Assembly (NCBI RefSeq): GCF_000964085.1
Contig: NZ_JZRB01000002.1
Location: 52,339-116,338, forward strand
DNA length: 64,000 nucleotides
Source: Luteibacter yeojuensis
Lineage (GTDB): Bacteria; Pseudomonadota; Gammaproteobacteria; Xanthomonadales; Rhodanobacteraceae
Direction of reading: 5' to 3'
In this document: piece after piece, positions 47,692-55,696 of the stretch
How the letters are laid out: each line of letters starts with the position of its first letter
How positions within the stretch are numbered: position 1 is the first letter of the stretch
Made by a program: the position numbers and the translations under genes
The notes under the pieces: model-generated
What the model was told of the DNA's origin: nothing
Database searches by the model: none
What the model saw: only the letters and a program-made list of their open reading frames with translations

Positions 47692-48366
47692 TCAGCCTTG
47701 GCGCGCCAGCCGCCGCATGTCGCCGTTCTCATAGAAGGCCACCCCGCCCTTCCCCGTGCCGGCCAGGCATTCGGCCACGAAGGCGCGGGCCATGTCGTCC
47801 TGTTCGACGGTGCCGAAGCCGCCCGGAACGAGCCGACCCAGGAAAGCGACGTAGCCCGGCGTATGCACGTTCCCCGCGATGATGCCGGGGCGGAAGATCG
47901 CCAGCCGCCGGAAACCGACGGCTTCGATGGCTTCTTCCTTCAGGCCCATGACCCGCACGTAACGAAAACGGCTCGTCGAGCTGCTGCCCACCGCGGACAG
48001 CAGGCAGAAGTGCTGGATGCTGCCCGCGAGGCAGCCACGGGCGAAGCCGCCCACGATGCCGACTTCGAGCGCCTTCAGCTCGTCCTCGCTCCACTTCAGG
48101 CTGCCCGAGCCAACGCCGACACAGGAAATGCCGACGACCGGCTCGCCCTTGTCGACCAGGGACGGCGCCAGCGACGCGATCGCCTCGCTGAAATCCGGCG
48201 AGCCGGTATCGAGGACCACCTCGCGAACCTTCGGATCGGTGCTGGCACCGACCACCCGCCGATTCACCATCACCAGTTCGGTGCACGCCGGCTCGGCGAC
48301 AAGCGCCCGCACGACGGCGGCGCCCACCTGTCCCGTTCCGCCGATGATCACTACGCGAAAGGCCAT
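47692..48366 (-). CDS. NAD(P)-binding Rossmann protein (HTATIP2-like)
   Basis: Atypical short-chain dehydrogenase/NmrA-type protein, 224 residues. The dinucleotide motif is VVIIGGTGQVGAAVVRAL near the N-terminus. LVMVNRR follows strand 2. Catalytic-like SAVGSSSTSRFRYVRVMGLKE matches the S-x(n)-Y-x3-K pattern of TIP30/HTATIP2 relatives, with FRPGIIAG later. No substrate can be proposed. It is convergent with the LptA-like gene, 12 bases apart, and stands alone. Confidence 0.82.
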   Translation of the reverse strand: MAFRVVIIGGTGQVGAAVVRALVAEPACTELVMVNRRVVGASTDPKVREVVLDTGSPDFSEAIASLAPSLVDKGEPVVGISCVGVGSGSLKWSEDELKALEVGIVGGFARGCLAGSIQHFCLLSAVGSSSTSRFRYVRVMGLKEEAIEAVGFRRLAIFRPGIIAGNVHTPGYVAFLGRLVPGGFGTVEQDDMARAFVAECLAGTGKGGVAFYENGDMRRLARQG

Positions 48367-48404
48367 GTTCCACCCCGCCAGTCAGGTTCCGGGCCAAAAC
48401 TACA

Positions 48405-49181
48405 TCAAGGCTTCCGCCAACGCCGCGTCACCTTCCGCCAGGCCAGCCACCACAGCAGCGCGAGCGGGAACGCGATGACGATGTAGGGAAGGCCTTCGGC
48501 CGCCATCTGCAAGGCACCACGGGTGCCTTCTATAGCGCCGTCGACCATGCCGGAGCCGATGTCGCCGAAGGCCGGCCCACCCGGGCGCACGTGGGGATCG
48601 TTGAAGCTGATACGAAGCACGTTGGTATCGAGGCGCAGCTGTTGGTAGGCCGCCGTGGCCTCAAGCCCCCGCCTTTTCTCGGCGACGGCCGCCTGTTCCT
48701 TGCTGACGGCGATGAGGTCGGAAACGGCGAGGTCTGTCCGCGATGCGATCTCATCGAGGTGCTTTCCATACGCTTCAAGCTCGGCGCGCTCGCGGCGGGT
48801 ATCGTTGACGGCCGTGCTGATGTCCTCGGCCGAGGTCCGCCGCGTGGTCACCTTGCCGCCCTGCACCGCAAGGGCCGAGAGCGGCTGGACGCCCTCGGGG
48901 ACGACACGTACGGCGATGGACCCGCCCGCGCTTTGCTGGTCAAGCGCGAGGATGTTGCACGTACCGTGCGAGCCATCGAGGCAGGCGGCGCGCACCGCCT
49001 CGATGCGCGCCGGGATATCGGCGATGGGCATCTGCACATCGATCTGGTGCGAGTAGGCAAGCATGGCGCTCGCCCTGCCCTTCTCACCGGCGACAGACGG
49101 TGCGCCCGCCACCGTGGTCTTCTTCGAGCAACCCGCGAGGCCCACTGCCACCGCGGCAACCATGACTATCCAGCGATTCAT
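48405..49181 (-). CDS. DUF4349 family lipoprotein
   Basis: Membrane-associated lipoprotein of 258 residues. The lipobox is LAGC (Cys18). Residues 40-130 are a beta-rich domain (YSHQIDVQMPIADIPARIEA), and then a coiled coil (about 115-170) with the family feature of long charged helices between the domain and the membrane. A C-terminal span (LPYIVIAFPLALLWWLAW) is followed by a basic cytosolic tail (RKVTRRWRKP). This is the DUF4349 architecture; the function is unknown. Having both a lipobox and a C-terminal span implies anchoring at both ends. Confidence 0.82.
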   Translation of the reverse strand: MNRWIVMVAAVAVGLAGCSKKTTVAGAPSVAGEKGRASAMLAYSHQIDVQMPIADIPARIEAVRAACLDGSHGTCNILALDQQSAGGSIAVRVVPEGVQPLSALAVQGGKVTTRRTSAEDISTAVNDTRRERAELEAYGKHLDEIASRTDLAVSDLIAVSKEQAAVAEKRRGLEATAAYQQLRLDTNVLRISFNDPHVRPGGPAFGDIGSGMVDGAIEGTRGALQMAAEGLPYIVIAFPLALLWWLAWRKVTRRWRKP

Positions 49182-49243
49182 TCCCTGATCCCCCGTGGAT
49201 TTACGGGGACGATGCCATGGGAAGCCGCGCGGTGGCTAGGGGC

Positions 49244-49267
49244 ATCGCGCGCAAGCGCGCTCCCACA
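49244..49267. repeat. Single REP-like arm (TGGGAGCGCGC family)
   Basis: One 24-base arm, ATCGCGCGCAAGCGCGCTCC followed by CACA, identical to the left arm at 4372-4395. It lies just past the stop of the CocE-type gene, in the same position relative to that gene as the element after the paralogous hydrolase at 2420-4363. Confidence 0.75.
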
Positions 49268-49271
49268 GGGG

Positions 49272-51242
49272 TCAGGGAGTCGTCGATTTCCCGACAACCG
49301 GCAGCCACACCGCGCTGGGCTGGCTGTCCGAGCGCAGCACCGTGATGGTGGCCGGTTGGTAGTCGCCTGGCTTCGCATTGAAGATGTTCGGTACGAAGGT
49401 CTGTGGGTTGCGGTCGTAGAGGGGGAACAGCGTCGACTGCACCTGCACCATGATGCGGTGGCCCGGCTTGAAGACGTGGTTCACGTTGGGCAGCTCGAAG
49501 GCGTAGGCCTGCGGTGTGTTCGCCGGGATGGCCGTCGGGTGTTCGAAGCTTTCGCGGTAGCGGCCGCGGAGGATGTCCATGGCGATGGCCATCTGGTAGC
49601 CACCCATCGCGGGGTCGCTGGGGACGGACGGCGGGAACACGTCGATGAGCTTGACGACGAAGTCGCCGTCGGTGCCCGTCGTCATGGCCCGCAGGTCGAC
49701 CTTCGGCGTGCCCTGCACGCGCACCGCCGATGTAAGCACCGGCGTCTCGTAGGTGAGCACGTCGCTGCGCCCGTCGACGAATCGCTGGTCGTGCAGCAGC
49801 CATGAACTCCACGGGATATAGCCCGCGAAATCGGTGCCGTAGCCGAAGAACGGGTCGAGCACGGGCCGCGGCAGGAACGGGACGGGCTTGGCCGGGTCAC
49901 TGACGTACGTGTCGGCCGCCTGGGCATCAGCTGGTTTGTCGAACGCCAGTGACGCGCCCTTCGACAGGTACAGCGGTGTCAACGCGGTGCCGCAGCCCTT
50001 GGCGCATGAGGTCGGCCAGTCGTCAAACGCGTCCCACCGATCATCGCCCGTGTTGTAGATATTCACGCGGGCGAGCTTGGCGGGCTGCCCGTCGCGCAGG
50101 TACTGCTCGAAGAACGGCAGCACCATCTGCCGGTTGTAGAACCGCGCCGTATCGCCTTCCCATTTGAACGGCCCGACGTTGTAGCCCTTGCCGTTGACCT
50201 GGCTATGCGACCACGGCCCCATCACCAGCCAGTTGTTCGCGGCATGGCCCGCCGCTTTCAACGCCAGCCAGGCGTGGTTGGCACCCCACATGTCTTCCTG
50301 GTCGAACAGGCCCTGCTCCCACAACGTGGGCACGTTCGAGGGCTTGGCCGCCATGAGCCTGGCCAGGTCCTGGCCCTGCCAGAAACTATCGTAGGCCGGG
50401 TGCGCCATCATGCGTGCGACGAAGGGGAGTTTCTCGAGGCCGCGGCTGCGGATGTAATCGCCGACGGAACCAGCGCGCAGGTATTCCTCGTACTTGTCGT
50501 AGGTGTCGGTGGGCGTTACCGCGCCCGCGCCCTTCTGCACGGTCTGCATGTGTACGTAGCCGAGCATCATCTGGCGGAAGGCGCCGTAGTGGAACCAGTC
50601 GTCACCCATGTAGGTATCGATCATGGGGCTTTCCGGCACCGCGGCTTTCAAGGCCGGATGCGGATCGAGCAGCGCCATGGCCACCGTTTCGCCTTCGTAC
50701 GAGGAGCCAATCATGCCCACGCGGCCATTCGATTCGGGAATGTGCTTCACCAGCCAGTCGATGGTGTCCCAGCCGTCGGTGGTTTCGTCGGTCTTGGTCG
50801 GGTTCAACGGGCCGCGCGGCGGGTACATCATGATGTACTTGCCTTCGGAGCCGTACTTGCCGCGCACGTCCTGGTAAACGCGGATGTACCCGGCTTCGAC
50901 AAAGGCGGCATCGGCAAGCGGTACCGCATCGCCGATCGTCATGGCCTTTGGATTGCCCGCGCGCTCGCCGGCGTTGTAGGGCGTACGGGTGAGGATCATC
51001 GGTGCATCCTTTGCACCCTTTGGGATAATGATGACGGTGAATAGCTTCGTGCCGTCACGCATGGGGATCATCACCTCCTTGCGGGTGAAGTCCTGGCCAC
51101 CCGGTATCACGTCGTCGAAGGTCTTGGGAATATCGTCCCGGGCCACGAGCGATGCGTCCTGCGCATGCGCCATGGGTGCCGTCGCCGCCAGCGCCATGCC
51201 GATGAAGGCCGCCAGGCTCGCCTGCTTCACGAATGCGTGCAT
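49272..51242 (-). CDS. CocE/NonD (S15 family) hydrolase, second copy
   Basis: Exported S15/CocE-family hydrolase, 656 residues. The start at 51242 gives a signal peptide (VKQASLAAFIGMALAATAP, cut after AHA at about 27). The nucleophile elbow is GSSYEG with Ser181, preceded by DVRGKYGSEG; the C-terminal jelly-roll has HRIMVQVQSTLFPLYDRNPQ. It is clearly paralogous to the gene at 2420 (shared DWLVKH.PESNG and RNPQTFVPNIFNAKP stretches), but here there is no TonB receptor beside it. A LysR regulator is divergent upstream with a T-N11-A dyad between them, so its expression is probably controlled by that regulator. Confidence 0.9.
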   Translation of the reverse strand: MHAFVKQASLAAFIGMALAATAPMAHAQDASLVARDDIPKTFDDVIPGGQDFTRKEVMIPMRDGTKLFTVIIIPKGAKDAPMILTRTPYNAGERAGNPKAMTIGDAVPLADAAFVEAGYIRVYQDVRGKYGSEGKYIMMYPPRGPLNPTKTDETTDGWDTIDWLVKHIPESNGRVGMIGSSYEGETVAMALLDPHPALKAAVPESPMIDTYMGDDWFHYGAFRQMMLGYVHMQTVQKGAGAVTPTDTYDKYEEYLRAGSVGDYIRSRGLEKLPFVARMMAHPAYDSFWQGQDLARLMAAKPSNVPTLWEQGLFDQEDMWGANHAWLALKAAGHAANNWLVMGPWSHSQVNGKGYNVGPFKWEGDTARFYNRQMVLPFFEQYLRDGQPAKLARVNIYNTGDDRWDAFDDWPTSCAKGCGTALTPLYLSKGASLAFDKPADAQAADTYVSDPAKPVPFLPRPVLDPFFGYGTDFAGYIPWSSWLLHDQRFVDGRSDVLTYETPVLTSAVRVQGTPKVDLRAMTTGTDGDFVVKLIDVFPPSVPSDPAMGGYQMAIAMDILRGRYRESFEHPTAIPANTPQAYAFELPNVNHVFKPGHRIMVQVQSTLFPLYDRNPQTFVPNIFNAKPGDYQPATITVLRSDSQPSAVWLPVVGKSTTP

Positions 51243-51332
51243 CTGAAGTTTCCCTCGGTTTTCCCCTGGAGACGTGCCGATCTTAAGCACAGCCTGCACG
51301 TGACCGGCAGCAAGAAGTTCTAATGCGCGCCA

Positions 51333-51345
51333 TAAGCGCCGCTTA
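51333..51345. promoter_or_regulatory. Candidate LysR box (T-N11-A dyad)
   Basis: TAAGC-GCC-GCTTA, an inverted repeat matching the LysR T-N11-A rule, in the 153-base gap between the minus-strand CocE gene and the plus-strand LysR gene. It lies 51 bases upstream of the LysR ATG, as expected for an autoregulated divergent LysR promoter. Confidence 0.45.
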
Positions 51346-51395
51346 CACCTTACGCCAGCCATTGCAGGCGCGCACGGTTGCCGTAGCATGGGGCC

Positions 51396-52253
51396 ATGAC
51401 GCTGCGCCTCGACATCGCCCTGCTCCGCAACTTCGTCGCCATCGCCGAGGCCGCGGCACTCAGCCGCGCGGCCGACCAGGTGGGGCGCACGCAGGCGGCG
51501 CTGAGCCAGCAGATCAAGAAGCTCGAGGAGGCGATTGGGCAGCCATTGATGAACCGCACGGGCCGAGGCATCGCGCTGACCGTGCATGGCGAACGCCTGC
51601 TCGCCCACGCGCACAAGATCCTCCGTGCGCACGACGAAGCCGTGGCGGAACTCTCGGGCACGAGCCTCTCCGGGCGCATCCGTTTCGGCTGCCCGGACGA
51701 CTACGCACGCATCTTCCTGCCCGAATTGCTCGAGACGTTCGCGCGCCAGCACCCGCAGGTCTTTATCGAAGTGGTCTGCGCGTCGACACCGCGGCTCGTC
51801 GAGCAGCTAAAGGAGCAGTCACTGGATATCGCCGTGGTTTCGCTGCCCGACAGCCCCGAGCGCGACCTGTTCCTGCGCTGCGAGCCGTTCGTTTGGGTCG
51901 CGGCGAAGGGTAGCGAGGCATACCGGCGCGACCCGTTGCAGCTCGCCCTCTCCGATCCCGATGCCCTCGACCACCTCGCCGCGACGGCAAGCCTCGAAAA
52001 AGCCGGTCGCAGGTATCGCATCGCCTACGCCAGCGGCAGCGTCGCGGGGCTGACGGCCGTGGTGCGTTCGGGCCAGGCCATCACCGTCATGACGCTCACC
52101 GGTGTGCCACCCGACCTGCAGGTGCTGCCGCCCTCCAGCGGCCTGCCGATGCTGCCGTCGGTGGGCATCAGCGTACAGACCGCACGCAAGCACCCTTCCC
52201 GCCTCCTGCACCTCTTCGAAGCCCACGTACGGACCGTCCTTCCCACGCTCTAG
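51396..52253 (+). CDS. LysR-family transcriptional regulator
   Basis: 285 residues. The N-terminal winged helix-turn-helix (about 1-60) is typical: LLRNFVAIAEAAALSRAADQ then VGRTQAALSQQIKKLEEAIG. The co-inducer domain (about 90-285) begins GRIRFGCPDDYARIFLPELL. It is divergent from the CocE-type hydrolase and 10 bases upstream of a LysE-type exporter, so it could regulate either. LysR-LysE neighbours often sense and export an amino acid. The co-inducer is unknown. Confidence 0.93.
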   Translation: MTLRLDIALLRNFVAIAEAAALSRAADQVGRTQAALSQQIKKLEEAIGQPLMNRTGRGIALTVHGERLLAHAHKILRAHDEAVAELSGTSLSGRIRFGCPDDYARIFLPELLETFARQHPQVFIEVVCASTPRLVEQLKEQSLDIAVVSLPDSPERDLFLRCEPFVWVAAKGSEAYRRDPLQLALSDPDALDHLAATASLEKAGRRYRIAYASGSVAGLTAVVRSGQAITVMTLTGVPPDLQVLPPSSGLPMLPSVGISVQTARKHPSRLLHLFEAHVRTVLPTL

Positions 52254-52263
52254 GGCCGCCGCC

Positions 52264-52887
52264 ATGGACCTGCATACCTCCCTCTTGTTCGCCGGCGCCA
52301 GCGTGGCGCTCTACCTCGTGCCCGGGCCGGACATGCTGTTCCTGTTCGGCCGCACCATGGCCCACGGGCGCCGTGCCGGCACATGGGCCGCGATCGGCAT
52401 CAACCTCGGTTCCTACGTGCACTTGTGTGCGGCGGTGACCGGGCTTTCGGCGCTGGTACTCACCTCGGCCACCGCCTTTGCGGTGGTGAAGTACGTCGGC
52501 GCCGCCTACCTCTTGTTCCTCGGCTGGCAGGCGTTCCGGTCGAAGGCGGGGTTCGCCGTGTCGACGGGCCGGCCCGCGGCCACCACCGCCCAGCATCTTT
52601 GGCAGGGCTTCCTCAACGACGTGCTCAACCCGAAGGTGGCGCTGTTCTACCTCGCGCTGCTGCCGCAGTTCATCAACGCGGGGGATCCGCATTCGGTGAG
52701 GCATCTGTTGTTGCTGGGGTTGATCGCTAGTGCGATTGGGTTGGTGATGAGTCTTGGGTATGTGGGGCTTGCCGAGAAGGTAACCCGTGCTGTGTATCGC
52801 CGACCCGCCGCGGTCAAATGGGTCAATCGCACAATGGGCATGTTGTTCGTTGGGCTGGGACTTCGGCTGGCCACGCAGAAGCTGTAG
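52264..52887 (+). CDS. LysE/RhtB family amino-acid exporter
   Basis: Inner-membrane exporter of 207 residues with about six spans. LYLVPGPDMLFLFGRTMAHG near the N-terminus is the family signature, and FLNDVLNPKVALFYLALLPQF is the second one, split here as LNDVLNPKVALFY. The start at 52264 follows the LysR stop by 10 bases, so the two are probably cotranscribed. The stretch 52690-52770 uses unusually T-rich codons (TTG, GTG, AGT) compared with the rest of the gene, without any break in the frame. The amino acid exported is unknown. Confidence 0.92.
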   Translation: MDLHTSLLFAGASVALYLVPGPDMLFLFGRTMAHGRRAGTWAAIGINLGSYVHLCAAVTGLSALVLTSATAFAVVKYVGAAYLLFLGWQAFRSKAGFAVSTGRPAATTAQHLWQGFLNDVLNPKVALFYLALLPQFINAGDPHSVRHLLLLGLIASAIGLVMSLGYVGLAEKVTRAVYRRPAAVKWVNRTMGMLFVGLGLRLATQKL

Positions 52888-53008
52888 GGGCTGCGAGGCT
52901 ACCAGTGCGCTGATTCAGAAAAACCCTACACAAGGACGAGCGCAAGCCCTCTTAGAATCGCGCGACGTACGTGCAAAGCTTGAGGTCGATCATCTTTGCG
53001 GACCATCG

Positions 53009-53518
53009 ATGCAAATCACTGGAAACAGGCTTCTTCGCGCGTTCGCCAACGAATATCCTGATGCCGAAAAACCGCTACGCACTTGGCAGAAGCACATACG
53101 TTCGCGAGACTATCGAAGCTTCGCCGACCTACGAACCACCTTCGGCAGCGCCGATATCGTGAGCCCTTGGACGGTTTTCGATATCCGTGGAAACCGATAC
53201 CGATTGATCGTCACGCTCAATCTCACTACGCAGATCTGCCACGTTGAGGCAGTCCTAACACACGCTGACTACGACCGGAGAAACTGGATGAGAAACCTTA
53301 CTGTCAGGGACGCGCCCGCAATCGTATGGGGGCCGTTCGATCACCCCACGACGGTTCGACCGCTTCGCGACGAACGCGACTACGACGTCGCTCTTGCGTC
53401 GCTTACCAAGCTTGGCTGGCAAGGCGCTGCAGAATCGGCGCACCCGAAGCACGAGCTGCTCGGCCTCGTCATGCGCGCCGTGCTCGACTACGAGCAGGTC
53501 CACCATGTTTTTCCGTGA
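53009..53518 (+). CDS. HigB-type toxin fused to HTH-less HigA-like domain
   Basis: One 169-residue frame joining two parts. Residues 1-93 look like a complete HigB toxin (RelE-like mRNA interferase): LRAFANEYPDAEKPLRTWQK at the start, then WTVFDIRGNRYRLIVTLN and THADYD, the family ending. Residues 94-169 resemble the N-terminal dimerisation part of HigA antitoxins (PLRDERDYDVALASLTKL, HPKHELLGL, DYEQVHH) and stop where the DNA-binding domain should begin. GGAG at 53277-53280 lies 7 bases before an in-frame ATG (53288, Met94), so the antitoxin-like part may also be made alone. GC is low: 31 of 60 in 53041-53100 against 46 of 60 in 52321-52380. Toxicity is an inference. Confidence 0.75.
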   Translation: MQITGNRLLRAFANEYPDAEKPLRTWQKHIRSRDYRSFADLRTTFGSADIVSPWTVFDIRGNRYRLIVTLNLTTQICHVEAVLTHADYDRRNWMRNLTVRDAPAIVWGPFDHPTTVRPLRDERDYDVALASLTKLGWQGAAESAHPKHELLGLVMRAVLDYEQVHHVFP

Positions 53519-53557
53519 AACCGGCGCCGCTGCGCTGACTGGTGACAACGCTTGACC

Positions 53558-53779
53558 ATGATGAAACCGGCCGACCGCATCGTTAGTCCCGCCCCATTCG
53601 AGCATGTCGATACGATCCGGCCACTGCTTTCGGAATTCGACCATGATCTGGCGCTTTCAGTCATTGACCGTATGGCGGAGGACGGCGCGATGCACGACGC
53701 CGCCCACCCACGGTACGAGGCCTTCGACCTGCTCTTCGACGTCATCTACGACTACGAACATGTCCACTGCCTGTTCTAA
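53558..53779 (+). CDS. HTH-less HigA-like protein (second copy)
   Basis: Small protein of 73 residues from the ATG at 53558 (a TTG at 53552 is also possible). It aligns by eye over its length with residues 100-168 of the preceding fusion: PF-x-H-x2-T-x-RPL, E-x-D-x-D-x-AL, AHP-x2-E and DYE-x-VH are shared in order. Like that part, it resembles the dimerisation domain of HigA and lacks a helix-turn-helix. It starts 39 bases after the fusion and is presumably in its transcript. It probably arose by duplication and may be the working antitoxin; this is not proven. Confidence 0.65.
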   Translation: MMKPADRIVSPAPFEHVDTIRPLLSEFDHDLALSVIDRMAEDGAMHDAAHPRYEAFDLLFDVIYDYEHVHCLF

Positions 53780-53893
53780 GGAAGCAGCCTGCTCCTACCA
53801 CCGCGCCGCCGCCTGCAAATACGCGCGTGGCTAGACGCGGGACCGAGCCCCGGTGCAGTATCCGCCCAACCCCTCGGCGCCAAGGAAGCGGAG

Positions 53894-54976
53894 ATGTGGA
53901 ATCGCGTCAAAGGCCTATTCGCCAAGCCACGGCAGGACCAGCAAGGCGAGCAATTCGTTCTGCTTAATACCTACGGCACGGTCCTGCCCTCGCCACCCCG
54001 GACATTCCCGCACCAAACCCTGGCCGAGCGAGATATGCGCGATCCCGAGCTTGTCGAGCACCTCCGGGGCTTTGTCGGCTATGTCGCTAGCCGCGGGAAC
54101 AAAGAGATGACCACCACCCGGTACCACCTCATGCGGCACATCGAGCGCGTGCGGTACCAGGTAAGCATGCAGGTACCTGCCGGATCACTTGACGCCTTTG
54201 CCGCCTGGGCCGTCCAAGCCAATGCGGTGGTGTTCGTACCCGACGGCAGCGTTCGCGATCCGTGGCATCGGGTGCTCATCGACGCCAATGGCGTAACCGA
54301 TGGCACGGCACAGATTCCCTACCCACGCGATGCGGTCGAGCGGCAATCCCGCACGGAGACGGAACTCGAGCGTGAACGTATCCACGTGGCCAGGAGCCTT
54401 TCGCCGGTCGTGGGCGTCGACGAGGTGCGGTTGCGGGATGCAGCGGAAGTAGCGGGCCGCGTCAGGGCACTCCTCGTCGTGAGCACGTTCGCGGAAAGCG
54501 TCAGGGACAACGACCCGATACCCATGGAGCGTATGCGCGAGGTACTTCCTGGCGCCTTCGACCACCTGACCCCGGTGGAAAGCGCCTTCCTCGCCGATCC
54601 CTCCGATGCGCAAGCGGTGGTAAACCAGCTGGGGTGGCGTTACGAATCGCTGGCCCTGCTGGCGTGGGCGCTAGGCATTAAGCCGGAACTCCCGTTTCCC
54701 TCATCGATCTGCGATGTCGCCAACCTGGCCCGGACCTTGCTGGACGCGGCAACCTCTGGTGACCTCGATCGCTCCCGCCTGCGTGCGGACGGCGAGATCC
54801 TTGATGCCCTGGACTTCCACTATCGACTGCACTGGGCCATCCGCGAGGCTGACCTGGGCCATCGCCCGTCGTTAGACAACGTCGTTCCCGGTGTTGTCGT
54901 CGAGCGGCATTACGCGCTGAACTGGCTGGTGCGGTTCGAAGACGCTGCGTGGGATGACGTCGACACGCCGACCTGA
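53894..54976 (+). CDS. DUF4272 domain protein
   Basis: 360 residues, no signal peptide. The N-terminus is MWNRVKGLFAKPRQD, a short amphipathic head also seen in the convergent neighbour (MGNLWNRLKSAVGG). Residues 20-160 are an unassigned alpha/beta region. From about 165 the DUF4272 domain is recognisable: RSLSPVVGVDEVRLRDAAEV, HLTPVESAFL, WRYESLALLAWALGI and CDVANLARTLLD. DUF4272 is of unknown function and often found among immunity-like proteins. AAGGA precedes the ATG by 7 bases. It lies just past the HigBA-like genes, probably in the same islet. Confidence 0.82.
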   Translation: MWNRVKGLFAKPRQDQQGEQFVLLNTYGTVLPSPPRTFPHQTLAERDMRDPELVEHLRGFVGYVASRGNKEMTTTRYHLMRHIERVRYQVSMQVPAGSLDAFAAWAVQANAVVFVPDGSVRDPWHRVLIDANGVTDGTAQIPYPRDAVERQSRTETELERERIHVARSLSPVVGVDEVRLRDAAEVAGRVRALLVVSTFAESVRDNDPIPMERMREVLPGAFDHLTPVESAFLADPSDAQAVVNQLGWRYESLALLAWALGIKPELPFPSSICDVANLARTLLDAATSGDLDRSRLRADGEILDALDFHYRLHWAIREADLGHRPSLDNVVPGVVVERHYALNWLVRFEDAAWDDVDTPT

Positions 54977-55003
54977 CGCGGCCTGCGCGCCGACACCACC
55001 ACG

Positions 55004-55516
55004 CTATATCCCCACTACCTGGCCGTAAATCTCCAGGTAAACCCACACGCTGCCCTTGTCGTACGTTTCGGGCGCACCCGACCCGCCGAGGGCGGGATAC
55101 GGGACGGGGAAATACACCTCGTTTTGCCCAAGCGGCCCGAGCCGGGACGCCACGGCACGATGCTTTTCCCCCTGGAAGAATCCATCACGCATCTTCTCGT
55201 CCACGAGCACGGCCTGGCGGAAGGCCTCCACCGAGGTCGCCTCCATCGGGAAAAGTTCGGGGCGCTCCGTCGCCAGGATAGCTAGCGTATCGCCCGCCGC
55301 ATTGCTGATGAACAGATGGCCAAACGATGAATAGCCGAACACCTGCGGGTACTCAGGCACGCGCGTGGCCCAGCGCGGTGCAAGGTCTTCCAGTGCTGCC
55401 GGCTCGAACAACGCAAACATCGGGGCATCGGCGGACGAGCTGCCACTGCCTGGCGATGCATCCTCGCCTTTGTCGCCGCCAACGGCGGACTTCAACCGAT
55501 TCCATAGGTTGCCCAT
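55004..55516 (-). CDS. Tdi1/DUF1851 immunity-like protein
   Basis: 170 residues, cytosolic. The head MGNLWNRLKSAVGG and a Ser/Gly/Asp-rich linker (about 15-30) lead to a domain with FGYSSFGHLFISNAAGDTLA and, near the end, LGPLGQNEVYFPVPYPALGG, patterns of the DUF1851 (T6SS immunity Tdi1, C-terminal) family. Such proteins usually protect against ADP-ribosyltransferase-like toxins, but no effector or T6SS gene is present in the window. It is convergent with the DUF4272 gene 27 bases away, and the shared head suggests a related origin. The 180 bases upstream (55517-55696) hold nothing that I recognise. Confidence 0.7.
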   Translation of the reverse strand: MGNLWNRLKSAVGGDKGEDASPGSGSSSADAPMFALFEPAALEDLAPRWATRVPEYPQVFGYSSFGHLFISNAAGDTLAILATERPELFPMEATSVEAFRQAVLVDEKMRDGFFQGEKHRAVASRLGPLGQNEVYFPVPYPALGGSGAPETYDKGSVWVYLEIYGQVVGI

Positions 55517-55696
55517 GTGCGCTCCCTGAATGACGTTCGGGCGACCTGCCCGGTGGCGAGGGTCGAAGATAGCGCGGTTATGTGTCCGGTACAGCCCCAG
55601 TCCCCGACGGCAGGCCGTAGGACAACCTGCGCCACGTCAGCGTGCCGCTGGAAACGTACTTCGTACTCGAGGGTGACTGAGCCGCCGTTCGCGGGA

